Below, one piece after another: positions 36,901 through 47,890 of a stretch of DNA of 64,000 nt. Made by a program: the position numbers and the translations under genes. Every line of letters begins with the position of its first letter. Positions within the stretch are counted from its first letter, which is position 1. Origin of the DNA: Clytia hemisphaerica (lineage: Eukaryota > Cnidaria > Hydrozoa > Leptothecata > Clytiidae); NCBI GenBank assembly GCA_902728285.1, contig CACVBU010000971.1:1472106-1536105 (forward strand). Reading direction: 5' to 3'. The notes under the pieces were generated by a model, which was given only the letters and a program-made list of their open reading frames with translations, had not been told where the DNA came from and did not search any database.

Positions 36901-39900
36901 CTGCCAATGAAGTGATGTTCTCTAAGAGCGCCACTGCCAAGGGAGCAAACTGTGCCAAACTTCAAAACATCATTATGAAGGTACTTCTTCATTGTTCCTA
37001 CAAAAATATTTCATGTTTCCAATATTTTCACTTTAATTTTCAAATGAAAAATCTCCAATTGTTTGAAAAGTTCATACTTTTTGAAGAGGGAGAGCTTTCT
37101 TAATAAATATCAATCATTCTATCAAACTCCATCATTTTGTAAACTTTAACTGACACAGTACTCCGACTAACATTTTGTTTTAGAACGGTCGCTTAAAAGA
37201 GGATCTCAAAACAGTTAATTCGACAATATTGAAAGATTAAGATTTACGTTCGTTCGTCTTTTAGTACCCTGGCAAGAAAGGAACTAATATAGAGAAACAT
37301 CCCGAAGTTCCTGCAGCTCTCAGTGTCATCATTTGGCTTGGTTTGGAACAAGACCAAGCTGATTGGACCAGTGCTGGCCAGATGGAAGGCGAATACTCTG
37401 TATACGCTGAGACTTATGAAAATCAAATTGATGTTCCGATTGTTGATTGGACTTCCAAAGGATGCCCTCGACCAGCTTTCTCCGACTCTGAAGGAGATGT
37501 TCGTTTGAATAAAGAATTCTTTGTTCCTCCTGATGGTTGGGCATGGGACGACAATAAAGAAGGACAATGGTTCGTTGATCCCGAACTGAGGTGAGTGGAC
37601 TTTCAAGCTTAGTTTAAAATTGATGATACACAACACTGCAAAGTGCTTAGTCAATTTTTCTGTCGACTTTCACATATCAAAAGACAGGTACAGGTGATAT
37701 AGTTTTGATCTCGAGTAGGTAGGCCGGTTAAGGTTAGGTTAGAACATCAAAACTAGCCTCAGAACGGTATAATATAATTATCCAAAGTTTGAGAGGCCTA
37801 ATAACTCTCCAGTACTTTAGTTATAACTTATTTTGGTTCAAATCACTTGAAATTTGCAAACGCAGCCATTGAAAGTCTTCATCTTACTTATCCTCGGTTC
37901 TAACTTTTTTCTACCACAGCGCTAACTATGACGCAGATGCTGGGCACAAGAAATTCATTCAAGATTGCTTCATGAACGAGTCTCGTGTACCAGCCGGAAA
38001 CTTTGGTGCATCTTCCATCCCGTGGACTAACTTACAAGGTGACCAGATCGAAGACCGTGAAAAGACGACACTTCCAGAAGGCTGGAAATGGACTGATGAT
38101 TGGACCATTGATCTCAACAGAGCTTGCGATGAAGAAGGTAAAAATTCTTTCAACATGTCATGTCTACCTTTGATAAAGTTTTTCTCCTGCAAATCCAAAT
38201 CATGATTAGATTAAATCCCAAAGAAAGGAAGACTGCTTGGTTTCGAAAAGACCTAGGCCTTTGTACAGGTCTCACTCTCATTTTTTTCAAAATTACATAA
38301 ATAACACTAACCTCAAACGACAGAACTTTGTTATCAAAACTTTTTACTATAGGTTGGGAATACTGTGTGGAAGCTTCTCTTGGTGGTTGGACATCGGTCA
38401 TGCGATCGTACCACTTGTGTCGCCGAAGACGCTACACACGAACCCGTGTTTTGGAACAAGATCCCGAAAAACTCCGCAAGAAGCAGAAAGAAAAAGCCAA
38501 ACAGGGTGAAGGTTGGGAATACGCTCCTATCTTTGGTATGAAGTACCATCTGAAGGAACGTAAATTGGACATGGTGCGTCGTCGAAGATGGCACCGTAAG
38601 ATGGTCAACACGAAGCCAGGTGCTCCACCAGTCTTCGCAATCCCTGATGACGATAAAGACAAGCCAGCCATCCAAATCATGCCTAGAATCTTCTTGGCTT
38701 ACGACGGTGAGTGTCTTTCTTAAGTACTTCAAGATTGATTTTATTCCTTAACTTAAGATTGAGCACCATCTCTAAGCTGTTCCTTGCACGCCTCCCCCGG
38801 AGGGAGGGATTCCCTTGGGACCCTTTTCTAACGAATCACTTCTTCAACTCTTTAGAACCACACAAATGGCAGATGCGAGCATACATCTATCAAGCACGTG
38901 ATATACTTGGGTTAGACTCTGAAGGCGTCTCTGACGCTTACGCCCACGTATGTTTCCAAAACGTGTCAGCCCCCACACGCATCATCAAGGAGACACTATG
39001 TCCCGATTGGGATCAAACTTTGGTGTTCGAAGAAATGCCGTTGTTTGGCTCTCCTGCTGTCATCGCTGAAAATCCACCACTGGTTTTCGTCGAACTCTAC
39101 GATAAAGACAAAGTTGTAAGTAATACCAACTATGTAATTGACGTGTTTCAACCTCATTTTATCATTTTATATAGAGACTACAACCTGGCATTGATTATTT
39201 TGTTATCATTTCGCATGTGATAAATAGGGTTGATTGATTAAGGGAAGCTTTATTTTTCCCCGTAGTCTGTAATATACTCTATTTCGAAGTTCTTTTATCT
39301 AAAACTTTCTATAATTCGAATAGACCTTATCGGAGTTTTTGATTTTTCTAAAAAACCGATGCATTGTGGGATTGTTTCGAGTGTATTACAATAGAATTCC
39401 CTCGAGGAATTCCTAAGATATTTCTATTGTAATACACTCGAAACAATCCCACGATGCATTGCCTTTTTAGAAAAATCAAAAACTCCGATAAGGTCTATTG
39501 ATATTCAATCGGGAGATATTCGTAAGATGGTTCGAGAATTGAAACTTTTGAGATTCCTTTTTCGAGTCTGAGTTCAACTGAACTTTTCTTTACATCTTTT
39601 GCAAATAGAGTCGTTAAATGTTATCCATTTTTTGTTTGCAGGGGAAAGATGAATATTTGGGACGTGCTATTGCTCAACCGTTGGTGAAATTGAACGGTGC
39701 AAAACCTCCAGCATCACGTCTGATGTGGATGCCCATCATGAGAGGAGATAAACAGTGCGGTGAATTGCTCGCCTCCTTTGAATTGTATCTGGTGAGTCGT
39801 CCAACATTGTGACTGCCTATTGGTTCGCTCTATGGTGATTGTTTGAGGGCTCTTTATTGTTTTTTGTCATCTTAACTTAGCGTACTTTGAAGTCATTCGG

Positions 39901-42900
39901 TAATTCCAATTTTCATCATCTGGTTTCATCAGTCAGCGTTAAGTGTTTACAAGAAGCTTTAAATCTGAATGGTGACAGCACGAGACGATAATGGCTTATT
40001 CTAAAACAGATTCAAATCATTTGATTTCATGGGAACTTTGCCATTTATAAACCTAGTCAATAACTCTTTCAATTATACTTACAGGACGAAGGAGCTGATT
40101 TACCATTACCACCACCAATGAAAGAAAATCGTTACATCGTACCCAATGGTATCCGACCCGTTCTCGTCCGAACTGGTGTTGAAGCCCTCCTCTGGGGTGT
40201 CCGTAACTTGAAGAAATACCAATTGGCATCTTGTACTTCACCTTCAGTCAGTGTGGAGATTGGAGGTCATTTCATTGAATCCAATGTTATCAAGAGTACC
40301 AAAAAGAACCCCAATTTCACCACAAATGTCTTCTTTAAAGAGCTGGTATGTCTTTTTCGGAGCAAGTCTTTTTATAAAAGAATTGTTGTGTTTCAGAGCC
40401 TCTTTAATAAACTTTTAGCATGTCGATTTGTATGCTTCAGTAACTAATCGCATTCGAAATAATTCGCTAACAACCAAAAACTAAATTTTGACAACGTATA
40501 GTTGATTTTGATTTTTTTCGTATCAATAGTACTTGCCTAAAGAGCCTCTATACATGCCACCCATCAACATCAAAGTGCGAGATCATCGAACGTTCGGACG
40601 CAAACCAGTTATCGGATCGGACGCCACGTCATCAAATCTATCGATTTTGATGCTCCACCTACCACTGATCCACCAGCTGAAACACCAGGTTCGTTTTCCT
40701 TAGTTCGTCCTTGCATGGTATTATTCAATATCTTTTTTTTCTGCAGTCCTGGCAATTCTATTCTTTTGCCATTGCAATCTTTATATTTATGTCTTTACTC
40801 CCGTTTTTTTATCATGGCAAACATCCTTAAAAAAATTCTCGGAAACAATTGTGAATTATACCTCGTTTATATGTTAGTGTAGAGGTTATAAATGTACAAA
40901 AGATTCTTCAAAACAGAAACTATTTGAAGTAGCGGGGATTTGAATCGTAGGAACCCCTGCAATATTCCTTTCATATCAATGCATGTTACTTATCAATAAC
41001 CTTTCTCACTCAGTCGAGCCAGCAGGCGAAGAGAAGGAGGCCAAACGAGACGTCGCGCTTGACATCGAAGAGAAGAAAAAGAAGAAGGTAAGATTTAAGG
41101 ATAGACGATGGTTGTTATAAAATTTTCATCAAACTGCTGGTCGTTAACCACACCTGTGAATTAAAAGCCTCTATATCCGTTGCGAGAATTCGGAGCAATC
41201 TCTGCTATATATAAAAAAATCGAAAGTGTCATATTCTAATATTGTCAGAAATGGCAAAAACTTAGCATTATCGAGCCTACGAAAAATGTAATTTTCTGAT
41301 TTTGGCTGTTTTTGGCTGTTTTTGGCTAGAATGGTACAGATTTTCGGCATCTCTGAGCCTGTGTTCGAATTTTGTTTGCTTATAAAAAACAACAGGTATT
41401 TGTACAATTAGTAAAAATGGTACTTGATGCCTCTCTCCTTGATGCCCAGAGTAAGAAGAGAAATCTGGGGAAAAGAGTGACGCTCAGGAAAAAGGGGACT
41501 ATGGAGTCGCCCTCGACCCTATTTTGATTTCTTACTTACTTTTCTATCTTAGGATTTGGTAGTCGAGAAATTGGATTGGTGGTCCAAATACTTTGCATCC
41601 ATCGGTGAAACGAACAAATGCGGTGATTACTTGAAAAAGAAATACCCCACCATCCAAGTAAGTGTCTTTTGCTGATTGTTTTCTGTGTTCTCCAATGAGG
41701 TTTTGGAATATTGGGTCGATCCAATCGTAGTAACGCTGTCTATGGTTTCGTTTTTTCAATCAAATTATTTGATGGGAATAAAAAGTTATCAGGAAAGCGA
41801 AGATAATCATTAGACATAATGAAGATTTTGTTGTCTTTGTTGATTTTTCGACTTTTCAAGATGTTTTTGGAAGAAGTGTTGGCGACACTCTTCCTATTGA
41901 TTTACAGTCCTTTAAAACATTAGGTTTGATGCAAGAACCCGTGGCATTTCAATAAACCATTTGTTTATTACTTCTGTTCCATTTGTCATAGATTTTCCAC
42001 AAAGAATTGGAAGAGATCAAAGACTACGGAGGTTTCGGTGACTTTGTCAAATCTTTTCCATTGGAAAGAGGTAAAGAAGATGACGAAGAGGACGATAATG
42101 TCGTCGGAGAATTCAAGGTTAGAAAAATTCTCGATCTGGTTATTATTCATAATGTGATTAATTTCCGTACTTCTTTCATTTTCGCTACGAATCGGTAACC
42201 GTTAATATAAATAAGTTGAATCCTCATCCCAGCACTCCTTTTAGGTAACGAGCACTCCATAGATTAAATATACCTCTTGATGTAAGATCTAGCTAATATA
42301 CGGACAAAAAGTGAAAAAAAACCTCCTTGTTTCATTCTTTTGATTGGAACCTCTATATAAACTTGAACAATAAGTTCAGTTTGAAAGCAATGATTTGAAG
42401 GGTAAACATTTTCAAATATTGTTGATGAATTTTCTTCTTAGGGTTTATTCAAAGTATACCCACTTCCACCCGACCCTAAAGAGCCAGCTGGCAAAGTCAA
42501 GTATTTCGGCAAAGTTAAGGACAGCAAACCTGTTGACTGTTTAATCCGTGTGTACATTGTACGAGGTATTGAACTGCAGCCGAAAGACCCTAACGGAAAA
42601 GCTGACCCCTACATCGTTGTGGAGTTAGGTAAAAAGAAAATCAGTGATAAAGACAACTACATTCCAAATGAAATCAACCCCTACTTTGGTGCTTACTACG
42701 AAATGAAAGCTCGCATCCCATTGGAGAAAGACTTGAAGATTCGCATTATGGATTACGATTTCATGAGCCGTAACGATTTGATTGGTGAAACGACTATTGA
42801 TTTAGAAAACCGTTTCTACACATCAGCTCGCGCTACATGTGGTCTCCCACCTGCCTATTACACGTAAGTAAATCTGAAAACTAAATTGCCAACCGTTCTA

Positions 42901-45900
42901 CACTGTTTTAAGATGCGAATGAAATTTAAACTATCGTGCTAATTGCGATTTCGTTTTCAATTTGGTTTTTAGCCGAAGATATAAGACAAACTTTTAACTA
43001 ATTTGAACTGGTAAACGTCGAGTTTTTTTATGTTTGCGTCGCCCTACATGCAGCACGTTTAACCTAAATAAAAATACATTCATCTTCAGATCTGGACCAT
43101 ACCAATGGCGTGAAGCGAAGAGTCCCAAAGAAATTTTGGACAAAGTTTGCCGTACCAAACCACAAGTGTTGAGTCCCACACAAATGGTTGTCAACGGTGA
43201 ATTGATGAAGCTAGAAGACTTTGAGCCGGAGCCATTGGATAACCCACATTTGGGTCCACCAGAACAACGACTTGCTCTTCACATTCTCAACAATAAGGAT
43301 TTGAATGGATTCAAATTGGTGCCTGAACACGTGGAAACAAGGTCCCTGAAGAATCCTCTACAACCAAGCATGGACCAAGTAAGGCTGGTTTCTATCCGCT
43401 TTCTAAACTCCCGTTAATTGTACCTGATACCATTAGTATGATTACAGAAATTCTCGGTCAGTAGATGATTGTTGAGGTAGCTTTGATTCCTTAAGAATAC
43501 TCTTCTATGTTGAAATTACTGCTTTCTATTTTGACTTTTTTAAACCGTTCATTCATTTATCAACCATACTTTTCAGGGTCAATTGGAATTATTTGTTGAC
43601 ATTCATCCATTGAGTAATGGAGCACCAGGACCTCCAATTAACATCGCTCCACGTGTAGCTAAAGGGTGAGATATCTTTAGTTTTCCCTATTTTCTGCGTC
43701 GTAAACTTTTAGATCTCATATTATTACTTACATGTAGCATCATATGTTACGTCAACATAAAAAAGGCCTGGAGTGTTAAGAAGAAATCGAACCCTTTCAT
43801 CACCAATCATTTTCATTTAAAAATTACGATTGTTTATAAATGCTCGTTCTACTCTTGCCCCTGAATAGTCTATTACAAGATATAAAATTTTTCCTGAAAG
43901 TAATAAACTTAATACAGGTTAATTTTCTCAACTTTGAGAAACTAGAATTTGAGAATGTCCTGCGTGTCTGTGTCTGTTCCAAAACTTTGGGGCAGCCTGG
44001 AAACATAAAAAATTGTGGGATTTGGCTGAAATTTGACACTTGTTTCTTGGTTGAATATCTGGGAGAGTTTTTTTCATTTTTCAAAAATTTAGATTTTTGG
44101 GGCCCGGGGAATATCTGGGGGTCAACAATTGGGCCTATAAATAATTTGAAGCTACTGAAGTTGAGCCCAGTGCGTTGCGCACGTTCGACTATTATTCAAA
44201 TATATTCTCAATACCCAAACACTCTTCTTTCTTCAGCTATCATTTGCGTGTTATTGTTTGGAACACAGCAGAAGTACCGCCATCAGAAACATCCGTGACC
44301 GGAGAAGAAATGAGTGATCTCTACCTCAAAGGATGGTTAGAAGGTATGGAAGATGACAAAGAGAAAACAGATGTCCATTATCGATCTATGGATGGGGAGG
44401 TCAGTCTCGTTCCTTTTGTTTTGAAAGATTGTTTCACATATTTTTATAGATACATGACACATGTACATCGAGCGACATGTTAAACTCACGACCTTTTCGT
44501 GTTAGGTTTAGCTGGGTTTCTATCAAATTCGTTTTTCCAAATTTCCAAAGTGTCGGTTTAAGGACAGATATGAGCACGTCAGCACCTTTCTTTGAATTTC
44601 TACGATTGTCAAGTTTCAACCTCGGCTCGCTCGAATTGTCTCAGTGAAAAAGCTCCCGAATTTAAAAAGTCACACGATCGTACTCAAAAAATAAATTGTT
44701 AAATCTCTAAAACAAATCAATCCTTTTGAATGCTGGGAAGGCATTTTCATAGATTATACTGAGTGCAATAACTACCTCGTTTTGAAACCATTACGAGGAT
44801 GATTATATCTTTTAAGTTACTTTTGTAAATTATGTCAACTTTTTATGAACTCCTCTTGGAATAAATTTCCAAAGCAATATTTTGAAGACGAGGTAAGAAC
44901 TGCTCATGTGATCATTTATGAAAAGGTCTACCCAAACAACTTGTTAATTTAGTATTTGCTTTCAATCCTCATAGGGTATGTTCAACTGGCGTATGGTTTT
45001 CCCCTTCAAATACATGCCCGAAGAAAGGATGATGGTCGTAGAAAAGAAAGAACATTTTTGGAGCTTGGACACAACCAAACAAGTTCTCCCACCACTCTTC
45101 AATTTGCAAGTTTGGGATAACGATCTCTTCTCTGCTAACGACTTTATCGGTAAGATTTTGTTAGCCTTTCCACCGTGCGGTAAGATTTCGGTAGCCTCTC
45201 CACCGTGCGGTAGATTTTGGTAGCCTCTCCACCATGACATGCTCACCATTCTCAAACTGTTTGCAATAATATGCTATCTACTGAATTCACCAAGTGAAAA
45301 AGGTTTTCTGTTTTTTTTTTATATGATTGCTTTTTCAGCGATCTAAATAGAATATCCATAAAACTGTTTTATCCTTCAGAGTGTCACATTGTCAGATTGT
45401 CACAGTGGCAATTTCAGGTCGTTCCGTGAAATCCAAAGACCATTACCGCTGCATTATTGACCTCCTCCGAATAATAGAAAGTTCAAAGCGACCAACTAAT
45501 TTAGTTAGGACATTTACGCTCATTTGAAGTATTCTTTTTTAAACGAAAGTTATAAAGGGATTGATAACATTTTTTTGTGAAAAACTTTAATAATGCTTCT
45601 TTGATACATTCAGGTTACATGGTTGCTGATTTGAGCAAATTACCCAAACCAGCTAAAGAGGCAAAGAAAGCCACTCTAGAAATGATGGATGCCGACGATG
45701 ACGATACCATCGATTTGTTTGACGCCAAATCTGTTAAAGGTTGGTGGACCATGGTTGAAGAACTCGAAGATGGTACACGAAAAGTTCAGGTAAATCAAGA
45801 CTAGATTTCTGATTTCAATGTTTGTCGTTTGCATCCCTTTTCTCGTTTTCATTTCGTTCTGTCTCAATGTCTGCAAGGCTTAGCTTAACAGGAGATTTTT

Positions 45901-47890
45901 TAATAATATTTGATATAGAGCGTGAAATTTTAATTAAAATAGAATACTACAATAAGTTCTGTTTTCAAACGCGCGAAGAAACACGTACATTTCAAGTCCG
46001 AAAATTTGTCAGTTCTCCCCCTACTAATTCTAGTAAATGGTTCAAGATTTCATTAGAAGCAATGAGTGGATCAACTTAGCTTGATCTTTGTAGCATACGG
46101 AGAGTTCAAGTTAGTTCATATTTTTTTTTTGCTGTACATTTTTCAGGGTAAAGTTGAGTTGACTCTTGAAATCATTCCCGACGAAGAAGCAGAACAAAAA
46201 CCAACAGGTCAAGGTCGTGAAGAACCCAACATGTATCCCAAATTGGATGAACCAAAGTATGTCCTATTTTTTCTGTTTCTCGTCACACAAGTTGACGTTG
46301 AGCTTAATTTAGGGGTATTGCCTTCATTTAGCATTTTAAGTAGCATGTAGTATTGCATGAAATTAAATCTCATATTTGCTCATTTAGGCTTACTAAAAAC
46401 ACTCTTTTTATACCCAGATCCAAATTAACTTTAAGAATGTAAAATTTGGTGTGGACAAACTCGAACTCGTCCTTTTTAGGACACTTTTGTTGAGCTGTTG
46501 TTCACTCGTACATACACTGGTGTTGTTAATATAATTAGTGTAATACAGTAATAAGGGTGTTATATGATAATACGATGATTATTACGGGATAATATCAGTT
46601 TGTATAAACTACAATTTGCTCTTCCAATAATAGGCTCGTCCAGAAAATGTTCATACATGGTTGGATTGAGGATATAGTGTGCGGGGGTAGTGAAAAATCA
46701 ATAAAATTTGCCTTGTCCGGGGGTAAACTTCCTCTGTTTGGGAGTAATTTTTCTCTGTTTGAGGGTAATTTCGAGTGTCCAGAGGGTTAACTAATGCTTA
46801 ACCGGGGGGTTAGACCTGCTCTGAGGGGATCAAAAGTGATAATGTCCGGGGGATAAATTCCAAAAAATGTTATATCCTCCACCCCCATATTCAATTTTTT
46901 CTGGAAAAACCCAATATATGCTTATTTCCTTGCTATGTGTGAATAAGTCGTCTAACATGCTGGACCAACTTTGTCATATTACGGACGAAAAATCAATTTC
47001 TTTCCTTTTCAGCCGACCGGCCACTTCCTTCTTGTGGTTTACTTCACCGTGGAAGACATTGAAATATATCATTTGGAAGAATTACAAATGGTACATCATC
47101 GGTTTCCTCATCTTCCTCATTCTCGCCTTGTTCATTGTCCTCATCTGCTACTCCATTCCTGTAAGTATCCGCCTTCCCTTCCCTTCCCACCGTACGATGT
47201 CTAAACTTTCTATAATGTAACTTTCCTATTGCCAATTTGCATTGAAAGAAGACTGAAATTCTGAGTAGGTGCAATAGTACCTTCACTTTATTAGCTAGTC
47301 AGTCTCAGGATCGTTTTGTGTTGCCTAACAATTTATAAACAGCAAAAAAGGTAAACCTTTTGCCGGTAAAATTAGTGGAAAGGTCCTGTAAATGCGATAG
47401 AGATATTCCACCCTGGAATGAGAAAGTTTTATATATCCTACAGAACCTTGTGTTTGTTTGTTTTTGTTGTTGTATAACATCCATTTCTTTCTTCCCTTAT
47501 TCCGTTTATTTCTGTTTCTTTTCGTTCTGCTATATTGGTGAACTGCGGGAGAGGGCTGAGAACAGTTACTGTTTCAAACTTGCGGTCTAATTTATTCACA
47601 AAAGTAAAAAGTAGAATTCCTTGACGAAAAAACGTTCTACTAGGTTCTAGAACAGGTTTCATGGTTTCAAAACGAGTGAGACTCACCTAGCACCCGAAGT
47701 TTTTAACCATGTAAAAACTTCATTAGGAAAGATTAAGGAAACATTTGCATTGTTGTTTTTTCTTCTAAATTTACAGGGAAGTTTGGTCAGAAAAATGTTT
47801 GGTGTTTAAAAGCGAGGATTTTCTTATTTACACTCTTCGCCCCTTCTCAAATTTCAGGGAAGTCTGGTCCGCAAAGTGATTGGTGCATAA
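24938..47890 (+). CDS. Ferlin of the dysferlin/myoferlin type, 27 coding exons, about 2,027 residues
   Basis: Ferlins are tail-anchored multi-C2 proteins acting in Ca2+-dependent membrane fusion and repair. Exons: 24938-25037, 32863-32918, 33170-33361, 33653-33852, 34393-35315, 35594-36218, 36437-36632, 36828-36980, 37265-37590, 37920-38137, 38353-38706, 38856-39115, 39642-39791, 40085-40345, 40530-40688, 41014-41087, 41553-41657, 41992-42117, 42442-42863, 43090-43378, 43577-43665, 44237-44399, 44975-45149, 45614-45789, 46147-46256, 47013-47160, then 47777-47809 or 47858-47890. Domains: C2A (1-115), Gly/acidic linker (117-182), C2B, FerI and C2C (about 195-490), FerA/FerB helices (about 660-850), DysF with [12 protein letters not shown] and [12 protein letters not shown] (about 915-1110), C2D, C2E, C2F ([22 protein letters not shown]), C2[19 protein letters not shown] and one TM helix. 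DysF marks type I ferlins (dysferlin 2,080 residues in human). Exon 15 lacks one base between about 40610 and 40625; with it restored all phases close. Intron 1 is GC-AG. Confidence 0.95.
25496..25696. mobile_element. TA-flanked MITE in ferlin intron 1 (201 bp)
   Basis: Inverted ends of about 55 bp, nearly perfect: CCGTGAAGTCGGGTAACTTG on the left, the reverse complement of CAGTGAAGTCGGGTAACTTG on the right. TA flanks at 25494-25495 and 25697-25698. It interrupts an older sequence rich in CAATTGAAT words. Confidence 0.9.
27101..29636. mobile_element. DNA element (2.5 kb) in ferlin intron 1, TA-flanked, with broken ORFs
   Basis: It starts CAGGTATATGTACCACAAAA and ends with the exact reverse complement; the match extends to ACCCACA. 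TA lies on each side (27099-27100, 29637-29638). The word TACCTCAAAACCCACA recurs inside in direct orientation (about 27295, 27460, 29243) and inverted near the right end, so the terminal motif is repeated subterminally. Two ORFs lie inside (27937-28371, 28596-28985). TA duplication points to Tc1/mariner-like mobilisation, but no DDE domain is visible. Confidence 0.75.
27937..28985 (+). pseudogene. Decayed ORFs inside the intron 1 element
   Basis: The first ORF (144 codons) starts [19 protein letters not shown] and ends in a basic tail. The second (129 codons) has a very acidic start ([20 protein letters not shown]) and then [51 protein letters not shown] and [13 protein letters not shown] recall this second pattern from uncharacterised repeat-borne proteins of cnidarians, but cannot name a domain. 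The ORFs are separated by stops and are probably remnants of one gene. Whether it is a transposon gene or captured host sequence is open. Confidence 0.45.
30434..30647 (+). mobile_element. AAAGGTTTT-ended MITE, copy 1 (ferlin intron 1)
   Basis: Starts AAAGGTTTTATTTTTAC and ends AAACAAAACCTTT. The core GATGAGTAAGCAAACGATAT is shared with copies at 55196-55425 (inverse orientation) and 62444-62608, along with the words CTTGCTCCACA and AATGTGAAAAAG. No coding sequence. Confidence 0.75.
30989..31423. mobile_element. TA-flanked MITE in ferlin intron 1 (435 bp)
   Basis: Left end CCTTAAGGGAAGAAATTTTT, right end the reverse complement of CCGTAAGGGAAGAAATTTTC. TA at 30987-30988 and 31424-31425. The inside repeats GGAATTTAATTTCGCG several times in both orientations. 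Confidence 0.85.
39319..39499. mobile_element. Near-perfect hairpin element in a ferlin intron (181 bp)
   Basis: Two arms of about 78 bp, starting AATAGACCTTATCGGAGTTT, are inverse copies around a GGAATTCCxCGAGGAATTCC-like centre. It lies between ferlin exons 12 and 13. The target duplication is not clear. It could form a long hairpin in RNA. Confidence 0.8.
45149..45237 (+). repeat. 30-bp tandem repeat of the exon 23 splice donor
   Basis: Three copies of GGTAAGATTT-(17-20 nt)-CCACCGTGC start at 45149, 45179 and 45209. The first two carry an identical donor GGTAAGATTT, the third a weaker GGTAGATTT. Use of donor 2 instead of 1 adds exactly ten codons ([10 protein letters not shown]) without a stop; use of donor 3 adds twenty. 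Confidence 0.85.
46680..46885. repeat. G-rich element with CCGGGGGTAA repeats (ferlin intron)
   Basis: Variants of TCCGGGGGTAA / GTTTGGGGGTAA occur about six times in one orientation, bounded by an inverted GAGGATATA word (46669 and 46872). It lies between ferlin exons 25 and 26 and resembles the other G/C-tract elements. Confidence 0.5.
47777..47809 (+). other. Ferlin alternative terminal exon a
   Basis: After acceptor AAATTTACAG the exon reads [10 protein letters not shown] then TAA, in phase 0 with exon 26. It encodes the short lumenal/extracellular tail after the TM helix. Confidence 0.75.
47858..47890 (+). other. Ferlin alternative terminal exon b
   Basis: After acceptor CAAATTTCAG the exon reads [10 protein letters not shown] then TAA, in phase 0 with exon 26. 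It lies 81 bp after exon a and clearly shares ancestry with it. Confidence 0.8.

Noticed and set aside
37183..37237. Possible small exon after TTTTGTTTTAG in ferlin intron 8 ([18 protein letters not shown] then stop)
   Set aside because: Exons 8 and 9 already join in phase and with homology; this segment has no donor before its stop.
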